Assembly (NCBI GenBank): GCA_016183765.1
Contig: JACPEA010000013.1
Span: 532,986 to 596,985, forward strand
Source of the DNA: Bacteroidota bacterium
GTDB taxonomy: Bacteria > Bacteroidota > Bacteroidia > Chitinophagales > Chitinophagaceae
DNA: 64,000 nucleotides
Reading direction: 5' to 3'
Shown: one piece after another, positions 1 to 8,105 of the stretch
Layout of the letters: the number at the start of each line of letters is the position of its first letter
Numbering within the stretch: the stretch's first letter is position 1
Program-made: the position numbers and the translations under genes
Notes under the pieces: model-generated
Seen by the model: only the letters and a program-made list of their open reading frames with translations
Database searches by the model: none
Told to the model about the DNA's origin: nothing

Positions 1-405
1 ACATACCGTTATGCCAACGGCATAACCATGACGCATGAAAAATGGGAGTGGAACAATGCCATCTACTTCCTGGGCTCAAAGGGAGAACTGAAAGTGCAGC
101 GTGGAAAACTGGAAACCACACCGGCTTCGCTGAAAGACAAGGGTATTGGCGAAAACGAGCAACATGTGTACAAGAGCGAGGATCATTATAAGGATTTCCT
201 GAGCGCCATGCGGCTTCGCAGCAAACCGATCTGCGATGTAGAGACCGGTCACCGGACGGCTTCTGTTTGTAATATTGGTAATATTGCTTACCAGCTGAAC
301 AGAAAACTGCACTGGGACCCTGTAGCTGAAACTTTTCAAAACGATCCTGAAGCGAATGCTTTACTGGGCAGGCCCATGTTGAATGAATGGGCGATCCCAT
401 TATAA
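1..405 (+). CDS. Gfo/Idh/MocA family oxidoreductase, C-terminal part
   Basis: The reading frame is open from base 1, so the gene begins upstream of the window and only about the last 134 residues are seen. The visible part is the C-terminal substrate-binding/dimerisation region of the Gfo/Idh/MocA NAD(P)-dependent sugar or inositol dehydrogenase family. Typical features are the YANGIT strand, a GSKGEL loop, the KPICDVETGHR segment, a GNIAYQLNRKLHWDP segment and an ending of the F.ND.EAN.LL.RPM type. The nucleotide-binding Rossmann domain and the catalytic lysine are outside the window, so the substrate cannot be named. A hairpin follows the stop and probably ends transcription. Bacteroidota carry many such genes, often secreted and tied to glycan breakdown. 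Confidence 0.88.
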   Translation, partial: TYRYANGITMTHEKWEWNNAIYFLGSKGELKVQRGKLETTPASLKDKGIGENEQHVYKSEDHYKDFLSAMRLRSKPICDVETGHRTASVCNIGNIAYQLNRKLHWDPVAETFQNDPEANALLGRPMLNEWAIPL

Positions 406-433
406 ACAACCTTACAGATCTCAGAACGAACCG

Positions 434-482
434 TGCCTTTGTGCCCTGGTGTGAATCAATTCTACACTAATGCACAAAGGCA
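434..482. repeat. Imperfect hairpin downstream of the oxidoreductase gene
   Basis: Two arms of about 22 bases (434-455 and 460-482) form an imperfect inverted repeat built on TGCCTTTGTGC / GCACAAAGGCA with a very short loop. It lies 28 bases after the oxidoreductase stop and about 50 bases before the cyclophilin start. There is no long T-run, so it may be a repeat-derived hairpin rather than a classical intrinsic terminator. Confidence 0.55.
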
Positions 483-530
483 TTTTCGATATGGAGTGAA
501 TATGTAATTTCAGGTAAAAGATGCCGCCTC

Positions 531-1160
531 ATGCGATACCAGATTTTAGTATGTGCCTTCCTCCTCCTGGCCACTGCCTGCCAACGGCCTCCGTTCCGTG
601 AAAAATGGCTCAAAGAAAAAGCGCCGGAACATTTCAGCGTGCTGTTTGAAACATCCAGGGGGAATTTTGAAGCGGATTTTACAAGGCAATGGTCGCCCCT
701 GGCTGTAGACAGGTTGTATGCACAGGTAAAACACCGGTATTATAACCATACTTTGTTTTATCGCATACGCCCCAACTATGTAGCACAGTTTGGCGGTGAT
801 GATTCGCTGAAACAGGCGAAATGGAACTCGGTTAAAATACCTGATGAGCCCGTTTTACAACCCAACCAAAGAGGAGCCATCAGTTTTGCCAGGAGCGGCA
901 AAGAAAGCAGGGATAATGACCTGTTCATCAATCTGCGGAATAACTCTCCCCGTTTAGATACGCTTACTGTCCTGGGTGTAAAGGGATATCCCGTACTGGG
1001 TAAGGTGACCAGCGGTATGGATGTGGTGGACAGCCTGTATGCCGGTTATGGTGATAATGTATTCGCGCATTATGAACTTTTGCTTCGAAACAAGCAGGCA
1101 TTTCTGGAACAATATCCCCGGTTGGATATTATCAAAAGAATACGTTTGATCAGGAAATAA
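531..1160 (+). CDS. Cyclophilin-type peptidylprolyl isomerase lipoprotein
   Basis: A 209-residue protein with a lipoprotein signal at the N-terminus (hydrophobic stretch ending LLLATAC, lipid-modified Cys 17), so it is expected to be anchored in the cell envelope. The body has cyclophilin features: an early strand with FETSRGNFEADF, a segment YNHTLFYRIRPNYVAQFGGD that matches the family's F.R....F..QGGD core, a GAISFAR strand and a VLGKVTSGMDVVDSL segment near the end. Cyclophilins catalyse cis-trans isomerisation of prolyl bonds and help fold exported proteins. The core QGGD is FGGD here and some catalytic positions are divergent, so activity is likely but not certain. Start chosen at the only methionine that gives a complete lipoprotein signal. 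Confidence 0.85.
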   Translation: MRYQILVCAFLLLATACQRPPFREKWLKEKAPEHFSVLFETSRGNFEADFTRQWSPLAVDRLYAQVKHRYYNHTLFYRIRPNYVAQFGGDDSLKQAKWNSVKIPDEPVLQPNQRGAISFARSGKESRDNDLFINLRNNSPRLDTLTVLGVKGYPVLGKVTSGMDVVDSLYAGYGDNVFAHYELLLRNKQAFLEQYPRLDIIKRIRLIRK

Positions 1161-1220
1161 AGAGGATAACACTCAGCAGATCGACTGCAGGATAGCTTTT
1201 GTTTTGATTGAGATATTGTC

Positions 1221-1540
1221 ATGTTGTTGATGAAAGGAAATTGGTATAGCCCAAACAGTAAAACCGGTACAAAAAATACCGGTCCCGAGCCATATTTTGC
1301 CACCTCCCATTTCCAGGATATCAGGCGGTTGCGATGGCTGAACATGGATATGGGTATGCCTCAATCAAACAGGCAGCGGATCACAACAAAGGGTTCGGAT
1401 TTTTATTCAGCCACCAATTATATTTATGAACCCCGGCAGTTTCAGTTCTCTGTAGATTTGCATCTCACCAAAAGAACCGGTAGGTCCAGTGTGCCGGCAA
1501 ATAGAATGGCGGAGAATGAGTTGCTGAGGATACGAAACAA
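1221..1540 (+). other. Unassigned open stretch, possibly a decayed outer-membrane barrel C-terminus
   Basis: The 380 bases between the cyclophilin and the norB-like gene contain one open frame from 1221; it runs on to 1610 and into the 3' end of the oppositely oriented norB-like gene. It is not a recognised family. The piece NYIYEPRQFQFSVDLHL resembles the alternating polar/aromatic last strand of Bacteroidota TonB-dependent or OMP_b-brl_3 barrels, and the basic tail after it also occurs in such proteins. It has no signal peptide and is too short for a barrel, so at best it is a remnant. It could equally be a chance frame. Confidence 0.2.
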
Positions 1541-2938
1541 TTACTCTATGCTGAAACGTGCGGATAGATACCGGGTGCGTTGTTTTTTTTCGCCATTGGT
1601 TTTAAAATAGCAGATCCATTGGTTACGTAGTAAGGGATATATCATCATCAGGATACCACTTAGCAGGGTTGTTCCGGAAATAAAGAACAGTACAAAAAAC
1701 GGGCGTAGTTGCTGCATCATGGTCTGGAATACTTCCTGCTCCTGGCTCATTTGCCACCTGGCTTTCAGTACACCGGCTCCGATCAGGCTCAGCCAGAATA
1801 CCAGCAATGAGATATTGGTCAGCCAGTAACCGCGACTGAAGAGTTTTTTGAAGGGTTCAAATGACTGGCAGGTATCGTTCAGCAGATCAAATGATATGGC
1901 CAGCAGGATGAAACTATTGATGCCGATGGTTGCTCCCATGGTATGGGCTACGGTAATATGTGTGCCGTGCGTATACACATTGAAGGCGGGTACGGACATC
2001 ACAATTGCCAGCAACAGCGTCAGGAATATCCACAGGTCGGCAGCTGCTAAGAAGCGATAGCTTATGTGATAAAAATTCTTTCTGGCCTCTGTAAGCGATG
2101 CTCTCCATAAATAAATGATCCGGCCCAGGATAAACAGCTCTGTCATGCTCACTGCATAACTGATATGTTTGATATAGGCATGCGTAGGTAAGGTGTAAAT
2201 ATGATGCCCCCAGTTGAACATGAGATTGAATAACCCCGTAAAATATAATACGAAAGCGATTTTTGAATAGCTGTATTTTTTGTGGTTATTGATCTTGTCC
2301 ATTAGAAAAATACTGCTGCCATACAACAGCATATTCCATGCCCCTACCATTGATCCGTACGATTTCCATTGAATGGTCATGTCCGTGATCACATGATTTC
2401 TGAAATAAGGGAATACCCATAAATACGATTCCAGGAAGGTGAAGAGGAAGAAAACAATGCCGGTTAACCACATCCATACATATACAGGTTGGTTTTTCAG
2501 GCTGCCTGCGGATCTCAGAAAATTGATGAGGAATAAAACCCAGCCGACAGTGATCGGTAACGACAGCAATGGGTGGAACTCCCAATATTCCCTTCCGCCA
2601 AATATGCCTGCGCAATAGGAAATCAGTATCAGCAACACGGTAATGGTAAATAAGATGAACTGTATCTTCAACAGTTTTGCCGACACGATTTTCTTTCCTG
2701 TATGTTGCTGCAGATACGTCAATACCGCACCCATTGCCCCCAGGATGATCCAGAATACGACCGAGGACACATGCAGGGGCCTTATCCTCTCAAAGGATAA
2801 ATACGTTTTCAGAAATCCTGGCATCAGGTATTGCAGTCCGCCGGTTACACCCCATATCATTCCTGTTGCCAGTAATAATAAGGCTACCAGGCTGAATAAT
2901 CTGGGTACGTCAGGTTGTTTACTGTTGAATGGTTCCAT
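1541..2938 (-). CDS. NorB-like heme-copper oxidase superfamily subunit I, atypical ligands
   Basis: A 465-residue, roughly 12-helix membrane protein aligned by eye to cytochrome-c-type NO reductase NorB. Conserved: His56 in helix II (low-spin heme ligand), the His245-His246 pair in NWGHHIYTLP (non-heme metal) and His332 in TVAH (high-spin heme). Missing: the helix VI histidine and following glutamate of NorB's HLWVE (here SYGSMVG, no His between 182 and 219), and the second His of HGH (here HTMG, Met334). It overlaps the upstream cytochrome c gene by 20 bases, so the two are translated together like norCB. Start taken at 2938 (MEPFNSK); an in-frame ATG at 2986 would lie deeper inside the cytochrome gene. 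Often annotated as cbb3-type subunit I; true activity (NO reduction, oxidase or other) is open. Confidence 0.8.
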   Translation of the reverse strand: MEPFNSKQPDVPRLFSLVALLLLATGMIWGVTGGLQYLMPGFLKTYLSFERIRPLHVSSVVFWIILGAMGAVLTYLQQHTGKKIVSAKLLKIQFILFTITVLLILISYCAGIFGGREYWEFHPLLSLPITVGWVLFLINFLRSAGSLKNQPVYVWMWLTGIVFFLFTFLESYLWVFPYFRNHVITDMTIQWKSYGSMVGAWNMLLYGSSIFLMDKINNHKKYSYSKIAFVLYFTGLFNLMFNWGHHIYTLPTHAYIKHISYAVSMTELFILGRIIYLWRASLTEARKNFYHISYRFLAAADLWIFLTLLLAIVMSVPAFNVYTHGTHITVAHTMGATIGINSFILLAISFDLLNDTCQSFEPFKKLFSRGYWLTNISLLVFWLSLIGAGVLKARWQMSQEQEVFQTMMQQLRPFFVLFFISGTTLLSGILMMIYPLLRNQWICYFKTNGEKKQRTRYLSARFSIE

Positions 2939-3320
2939 CTGGTTGGATTGTATAACTTCTCGGATCGGAAGAGCCCGATGCGTCAACCTGTTGCAGGTAC
3001 GCTATTAAAGCGGCGATCTCCTCGTCCGATAAATAAAAATTGGGCATGGTGGCTGTGCCATTTGCCAGGAATACTTTGATATAGGCTGCCCCCCTTTTGG
3101 AATAGGCATTGGTAAGATCAGGACCCAGGTAACCACCCAGTCCATACACCTGGTGACAGGCCACACAGTTGTATTGCTGCCATGCCAGTTTACCCCTGGA
3201 TGCCAGTAAGGAAACAGTTTCCTTTTTTTGTGTGGGACTTATGTAAATAGAAAAAGAATACAGTAAAAAGCTGATTATCAATAAGGAAAGAACTATGATC
3301 TTTTGCCTGTCCGGGAACAT
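2919..3320 (-). CDS. Membrane-anchored monoheme cytochrome c, NorC-like
   Basis: A 133-residue protein with one N-terminal transmembrane anchor (about residues 8-27) and a single c-type heme site CVACH at 52-56. The probable axial methionine is Met92 in GTATMPNF. This is the architecture of NorC, the electron-entry subunit of cNOR, with the heme domain on the periplasmic side. It is the first gene of a two-gene minus-strand unit with the NorB-like subunit (20-base overlap) and diverges from the qNOR gene, whose start is 68 bases away. The shared intergenic region is AT-rich; no clear NsrR, NnrR or HcpR operator was recognised in it. No haem-assembly or NorD/NorQ accessory genes are visible nearby. 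Confidence 0.85.
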   Translation of the reverse strand: MFPDRQKIIVLSLLIISFLLYSFSIYISPTQKKETVSLLASRGKLAWQQYNCVACHQVYGLGGYLGPDLTNAYSKRGAAYIKVFLANGTATMPNFYLSDEEIAALIAYLQQVDASGSSDPRSYTIQPDGTIQQ

Positions 3321-3388
3321 ATTCGGGTGTTAAAATAATTAAGGACAAAACTATCTTTTATTATTATATTCGCCAATAAATTTTAGAT

Positions 3389-5695
3389 ATGGCAAATAAA
3401 AACTTCATTGCCTATTTACTCAATCCCAAAAACTGGTGGCTTCCTTTACTGGTAATTTTTGTTATCAGTATTATAGGCGTAACCATGATTGGAGTACATA
3501 CGTACACAGAAGCACCGCCCATTCCTTCTTATGTTACAGGTAGTAGTAAAACGGTCTTTTCAAAAGAAGATATCCTGGAAGGCCAGGCTGTATTTCAGAA
3601 ATATGCGTTGATGGAATACGGAAGCATGTTTGGTGATGGTGCTAACCGCGGACCGGATTATACGGCCGAGGCCCTGCACATGGTGTCACAATACATGAAC
3701 GATTATTATGCAGCCCATCTTACAACAGATTCCAATGCTTCTCTGTTGAAACAAGGGGCAATAGAACAGGTAAAAGCCGAGATCAAGATCAACAGGTATC
3801 AAAAAGAACAAAACAGGGTGTTGCTCTCCGATGCACAGGTATATGCAACCGGGGAATTGGTGAAGTATTATGAGCGGAAATTTACCGATAACAGTTTTCC
3901 TGGCGCTTTTAAACCCAGTGGATATCTTACGGATAAAACATCGTTAAGGGCGCTGACGGCATTTTTTTTCTGGGGATCCTGGGTTTGCGGAGTAGAACGT
4001 CCTGGTGAAACCTATAGTTATACCCATAACTGGCCCTACGATCCTGCAGCTGGCAATACACCGAGTCCGGCCATCATACTCTGGAGTATCATTGGTTCTT
4101 TGAGCCTGATATTTGGACTGGGTATTGTTTTGTATTACCACGGCAAACTGGAAAAGCTGGACGATGAAACATACACCAAAAACAGCCAGCCTTTCATGAC
4201 CAGTGGGGAGATCGCCAGATTTCAACCGGATGCGGTACAACGGGCAACCTATAAATATTTCTTTGTTGCCATTATTTTGTTTGCAGTACAGGTACTGTCA
4301 GGCATTTTAACCGTACATGATTTTGTGGGCTTTGTTTCATATTTTGGTTTTGATATTTCAGAACCACTGCCGATCACGATAACCCGAAGCTGGCATGTAC
4401 AATTGTCGCTCCTCTGGATATCGGCCTGCTGGATAGGGGCTTCCTTTTTTATGATGTCCCTGGTTTCGCCACAGCAATCACGCGGACAGGTTACCCGTAT
4501 CAACCTGATCTTTTGGCTTACGGTACTTTTGGTAGGCGGATCATTCGTGGGAATATTACTGGGGCCACATGGTTTAATTGGTAAACACTGGTACTGGCTG
4601 GGTCATCAGGGATGGGAATATGTGGAGATCGGAAAACTCTGGCAGATCATTCTGGGTGTGGTCTTCATCATCTGGGCCATCACCATTTACCGGGGTATCA
4701 AACCCGTTATGAAACTGAAACAGCCCTGGGCATTGCCCAATTGGTTGATATATGCCACATTCAGTATCATCCTGTTGCTCATTTCAGGATTTATTGCCAC
4801 ACCCAAAACCAACTTTGTGATCGCCGATTTCTGGCGCTGGATGGTGGTACATATGTGGGCGGAGGCTTTTTTCGAAGTATTCACTACCGTACTCATCGGT
4901 TATTTTATGGTTGTGATGGGCCTGGTGAGCAAACAAGCCGTTATCCGCGTGATCTATCTCGCAACTTTATTATTCCTTGGCTCTGGTCTACTGGGCATCT
5001 CGCACAATTTTTACTGGAATGCCAAACCCGTATTTACCATGGCGCTGGGTTCTGTATTCTCCACCTTACAGGTAATTCCGCTGGTGTTACTTACACTGGA
5101 AGCCTGGCGGTTCAGCAAACTGCCGCAGTTATTGGAAAACGGCAGTGGTATTTCCGGAGACGCCGGTAAACGTTTTGGTTTTTCCGAAGTATTCCTGTTC
5201 CTGGTTGCGGTTAATTTCTGGAACTTTTTTGGTGCGGGAGTGCTGGGTTTTATCATCAATCTGCCAATAGCAAATTATTATGAACATGGCACCTATTTAA
5301 CTGTGAACCACGGGCATGCCGCATTGATGGGGGTATATGGAAACCTGGCCCTCGCAGCGGTATTATTCTGCTGTCAGCTGATCACTAAATCTGAGAGATG
5401 GAACCCGCGATTATTGCGTACAGCTTTCTGGTCCATTAATATAGGCTTACTGCTGATGGTTTTTCTCGATCTTTTTCCTGCAGGCATTTACCAGTTCAAT
5501 ACGGTGACCGAAAAAGGTTTGTGGTTTGCCAGGAGTGAAGCGTTTATCGGAAGCAAAGGTTTCCAGACACTGACCTGGCTGCGTATCATTGGAGGATCCC
5601 TGTTTACAGTAGGTGGTGTTATACCATTGGTATGGTTTGTTACCAGGTTGGGTAGCGGATTAAAAGGAAAGTCCGTAGCAGCAATAAGTAAGTGA
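3389..5695 (+). CDS. norZ: Quinol-dependent nitric oxide reductase (qNOR)
   Basis: At 768 residues this has the single-chain qNOR length: a NorC-like N-terminal extension without a CxxCH motif fused to a NorB-like 12-helix core. It reduces NO to N2O with electrons from the quinol pool. Visible core residues are His488 and the nearby Glu in VHMWAE, and the HGH pair His641/His643 in VNHGHA (high- and low-spin heme ligands). The position that is HH in most NORs reads SHNFYW (His539-Asn540), so one expected non-heme iron ligand is Asn. A segment GRPDYTAEA-like after an SMFGDG motif near residue 80 is typical of qNOR. It heads a run of six same-strand genes and diverges from the norCB-like pair. 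Most likely NO detoxification or the NO step of partial denitrification. Confidence 0.93.
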   Translation: MANKNFIAYLLNPKNWWLPLLVIFVISIIGVTMIGVHTYTEAPPIPSYVTGSSKTVFSKEDILEGQAVFQKYALMEYGSMFGDGANRGPDYTAEALHMVSQYMNDYYAAHLTTDSNASLLKQGAIEQVKAEIKINRYQKEQNRVLLSDAQVYATGELVKYYERKFTDNSFPGAFKPSGYLTDKTSLRALTAFFFWGSWVCGVERPGETYSYTHNWPYDPAAGNTPSPAIILWSIIGSLSLIFGLGIVLYYHGKLEKLDDETYTKNSQPFMTSGEIARFQPDAVQRATYKYFFVAIILFAVQVLSGILTVHDFVGFVSYFGFDISEPLPITITRSWHVQLSLLWISACWIGASFFMMSLVSPQQSRGQVTRINLIFWLTVLLVGGSFVGILLGPHGLIGKHWYWLGHQGWEYVEIGKLWQIILGVVFIIWAITIYRGIKPVMKLKQPWALPNWLIYATFSIILLLISGFIATPKTNFVIADFWRWMVVHMWAEAFFEVFTTVLIGYFMVVMGLVSKQAVIRVIYLATLLFLGSGLLGISHNFYWNAKPVFTMALGSVFSTLQVIPLVLLTLEAWRFSKLPQLLENGSGISGDAGKRFGFSEVFLFLVAVNFWNFFGAGVLGFIINLPIANYYEHGTYLTVNHGHAALMGVYGNLALAAVLFCCQLITKSERWNPRLLRTAFWSINIGLLLMVFLDLFPAGIYQFNTVTEKGLWFARSEAFIGSKGFQTLTWLRIIGGSLFTVGGVIPLVWFVTRLGSGLKGKSVAAISK

Positions 5696-5755
5696 TAAAT
5701 GAATGATAAGCTAATGGTTTCAGAAAGTGAAACCCATGATGTGAAATAGAATTGT

Positions 5756-6145
5756 ATGAAAACAAAACAAGAAGAACTACCCATAGTCTATTCCTGTTCC
5801 GGTTGTTCCAGCGCGGCACAAATGGCCAATGATATTGCTATTCAGTTAGACAGGATGGGTATTGCAGAAATGTCGTGTATTGCCGGTGTGGGTGGTAATG
5901 TGAAAAGCCTGGTCCGAACGGCATTGTCGGGAAGAAAGATCGTAGTGATAGATGGATGCCCGCTGGCTTGCGCCAAAGCCTGCCTACACAACCATTCGGT
6001 AGAGCCGGATACGCATTACGATCTCTCTGCACTGGGTGTAAGTAAAAGGAAACACGAAGATTTTGATCAACAACAGGCAGACCAAATTACCTCGTTGATA
6101 AAGAAAGAGATCGCCATGATCGTTGCTGAAACTCCTGCAATCTGA
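5756..6145 (+). CDS. DGC-domain (putative zinc-binding) protein
   Basis: A 129-residue soluble protein of the DGC family, named after its Asp-Gly-Cys motif. Seen here: YSCSGCSSA near the N-terminus, SCIAGVGG in the middle, and VIDGCPLACAKACL about residue 62-76, giving the conserved cysteine set that is thought to bind a metal. The family has no established biochemical function but is repeatedly found next to nitrogen-oxide and anaerobic respiration genes. It starts 60 bases after the qNOR stop and its own stop is followed after 4 bases by the thioesterase start, so it belongs to the same operon. It could serve as a metal carrier or sensor for the reductase; that is inference. Confidence 0.85.
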   Translation: MKTKQEELPIVYSCSGCSSAAQMANDIAIQLDRMGIAEMSCIAGVGGNVKSLVRTALSGRKIVVIDGCPLACAKACLHNHSVEPDTHYDLSALGVSKRKHEDFDQQQADQITSLIKKEIAMIVAETPAI

Positions 6146-6149
6146 TAGG

Positions 6150-6647
6150 ATGAAACAAATGAAAACAAAACCAGCATCGGCTTCTGTTATCACTAAAACA
6201 GAAGTGGTTTGTCCCAATGATACCAACCCGATGGGTATCTTACAGGGAGGCCGCCTGGTGGAATGGATGGATATTGCAGCCGCTGTATGTGCACAGACCC
6301 ATGCCGATAAGGTCTGTGTTACAGCTGCCATTAACCAGGTAGTATTTAATGCAGCCGCCAATGTGGGTGATATTGTAACCATTGATGCAAAAGTTACCCG
6401 GGCTTTTACCAGCTCCATGGAGATATCGGTGCAGGCATATGCACGTAAAGTGTTAAAAGCTAAAAAATACCTGATCAGTGAAGCTTATTTTCATTTTGTG
6501 GCATTGGATAAAAAAGGGAAAGTGACCGGTGTGATCGGTGTACGTCCCGTAACAGCCGAAGAAAAAGAAGCGTATACATCGGCCCTGGTAAGAAAAGAGA
6601 ACCTGTTGGCGTTACAAAACAAAAAGAAGCACAAAAGATCTGTATGA
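6150..6647 (+). CDS. Acyl-CoA thioesterase, hotdog fold
   Basis: A 165-residue hotdog-fold protein of the acyl-CoA thioesterase (YciA/ACOT) type. The signature is NPMGILQGGRLVEWMD followed by AAAVCAQTHA: the conserved Asn, GG pair and acidic residue at the start of the long hotdog helix. It should hydrolyse an acyl-CoA to acid and CoA; chain preference cannot be read. Start set at 6150, 4 bases after the DGC stop and preceded by an AGGA-like sequence; the longer frame from 6123 would overlap the DGC gene. Its stop overlaps the next start (ATGA). Why a thioesterase sits in an NO reductase operon is unclear. Confidence 0.85.
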   Translation: MKQMKTKPASASVITKTEVVCPNDTNPMGILQGGRLVEWMDIAAAVCAQTHADKVCVTAAINQVVFNAAANVGDIVTIDAKVTRAFTSSMEISVQAYARKVLKAKKYLISEAYFHFVALDKKGKVTGVIGVRPVTAEEKEAYTSALVRKENLLALQNKKKHKRSV

Positions 6648-7891
6648 AGCAAAGAACTGTAGAGGTATTGGCACCGGTGGGTTCATTCGAAAGTTTGCAG
6701 GCCGCTTTTAATGCAGGGGCCGATTCCGTTTATTTCGGCGTAGAGCAATTGAATATGCGTAGCCGCGCTGCCAATGCATTTGCCATTAGCGATATTAAGA
6801 AGATAGTGACAGCTTGCAGGAAACACCAGTGTAAAGCATACCTGACTTTGAACACGGTGATGTATGAACACGATATGCAGTTACTCCGCTCCATTTTGAA
6901 GGAAGCTAAGAAGCAGGGCGTGGATGCGGTCATCGCTGCTGATTTTTCGGTCATCGAATATTGTCAGCAGCTACAAATGCCCCTGCATATTTCAACACAG
7001 GCCAATATCAGCAATATTGAGTCTGTACAGTTTTTTGCACGTTTTGCAGATGTAGTAGTGCTGGCCAGGGAACTTACCCTGAAGCAGGTGGCGAATATCA
7101 TCAACGAGATAAAAAGGAAAAAGATCAAAGGACCTTCGGGTGAACTGGTAAAAGTGGAGATCTTTGTACATGGCGCTTTGTGTATGGCCGTTTCGGGGAA
7201 ATGTTATATCAGCCTGCACCAGCAGAACGCATCCGCTAACCGGGGGGCTTGCGTGCAGAACTGCCGCAGGTCCTATCTTGTGAAAGACGCGGAAACTGGC
7301 GAGGAACTGAAGATCGAAAACGAATACATCATGTCGCCCAAAGACCTTTGCACCATTGAAATACTGGACCAGGTAATAGCAGCCGGAGTGGCGGTTTTAA
7401 AAATTGAGGGCCGTCCCAAAGGACCGGATTATGTGCAAACCGTTACACGCTGTTACCGGGAAGCGGCAGACGCAGTTGCCCAGGATAACTTTACCCAGGC
7501 AAAAGCCGCTGACTGGAAAGCAGAGATGGGAAAAGTATATAACCGTGGATTCTGGGAAGGCTATTATCTCGGCAGAAAAACGGGTGAATGGGCAACCGAA
7601 CCCGGATCTGCCGCTACCGAAAAGAAAATATACATTGGTAAAGGATCACGTTATTATCCGAGAAAAAAAGTGGGAGAATTCCTGGTAGAATCCGGAACCT
7701 TACAGGTGGGAGACACTTTGCTGGTAACGGGACCGACCTGTGGTATGGTAAAAGAGCAGGTAGAAAAACTATACGTGAACGGTGAAGAGGCTGAAAAGGC
7801 CGTGAAGGGAGATAAGATCACCTTTCTGTTCGATACCAGGGTAACACCCAATGATAAATTATACAAGATCGTAAATGCTACCCATGCCTAA
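6644..7891 (+). CDS. U32 family protein (collagenase-like/UbiU-RlhA-TrhP type)
   Basis: A 415-residue member of the U32 family. It begins with the family's VLAPVGSFESLQAAFNAGAD strand-helix and has the core VHGALCMAVSGKCYIS plus NRGACVQNCRRSY. The four cysteines Cys180, Cys187, Cys203 and Cys207 match those that bind a [4Fe-4S] cluster in UbiU/UbiV. A C-terminal beta-barrel-like region follows (about residues 325-410). Although called peptidases, characterised members are oxygen-independent hydroxylation enzymes acting on ubiquinone precursors (UbiU/V), 23S rRNA (RlhA) or tRNA wobble uridine (TrhP). The 4-base overlap with the thioesterase and 8-base overlap with the ferredoxin indicate one transcript. 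The length fits the RlhA/TrhP/U32 group rather than the shorter UbiV. The exact substrate is unknown. Confidence 0.88.
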   Translation: MKQRTVEVLAPVGSFESLQAAFNAGADSVYFGVEQLNMRSRAANAFAISDIKKIVTACRKHQCKAYLTLNTVMYEHDMQLLRSILKEAKKQGVDAVIAADFSVIEYCQQLQMPLHISTQANISNIESVQFFARFADVVVLARELTLKQVANIINEIKRKKIKGPSGELVKVEIFVHGALCMAVSGKCYISLHQQNASANRGACVQNCRRSYLVKDAETGEELKIENEYIMSPKDLCTIEILDQVIAAGVAVLKIEGRPKGPDYVQTVTRCYREAADAVAQDNFTQAKAADWKAEMGKVYNRGFWEGYYLGRKTGEWATEPGSAATEKKIYIGKGSRYYPRKKVGEFLVESGTLQVGDTLLVTGPTCGMVKEQVEKLYVNGEEAEKAVKGDKITFLFDTRVTPNDKLYKIVNATHA

Positions 7892-8105
7892 GATCATTCA
7901 TTACAGGAGCAAGTGTATCGGATGCGGCGTGTGTTATGAACAGCAGCCGGAATTCTGGCGCATGTCGAAGAAGGATGGTAAGGCAACTTTGCTGCGAAGC
8001 ACGAATAAGAAAACCGTCTTTATGATAGATATCACAGGTACAGCCTTATTAAAATCAGCGGACGTGGCCAAAGCCTGCCCGGTAAACGTTATTAAGATCG
8101 TATGA
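7884..8105 (+). CDS. Small single-cluster ferredoxin
   Basis: A 73-residue ferredoxin with CIGCGVC near residue 11-17 and a distant ACPVNVI near the C-terminus, a pattern that binds one [4Fe-4S] cluster. It is an electron carrier. The gene lies between the U32 gene (8-base overlap) and the YhbP-like gene (4-base overlap), so it is a plausible direct electron donor for the U32 protein's iron-sulphur chemistry or for the flavin-fold protein. Start taken at 7884 (MPKIIHY); an in-frame ATG at 7875 would add three residues and is equally possible. Confidence 0.88.
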   Translation: MPKIIHYRSKCIGCGVCYEQQPEFWRMSKKDGKATLLRSTNKKTVFMIDITGTALLKSADVAKACPVNVIKIV

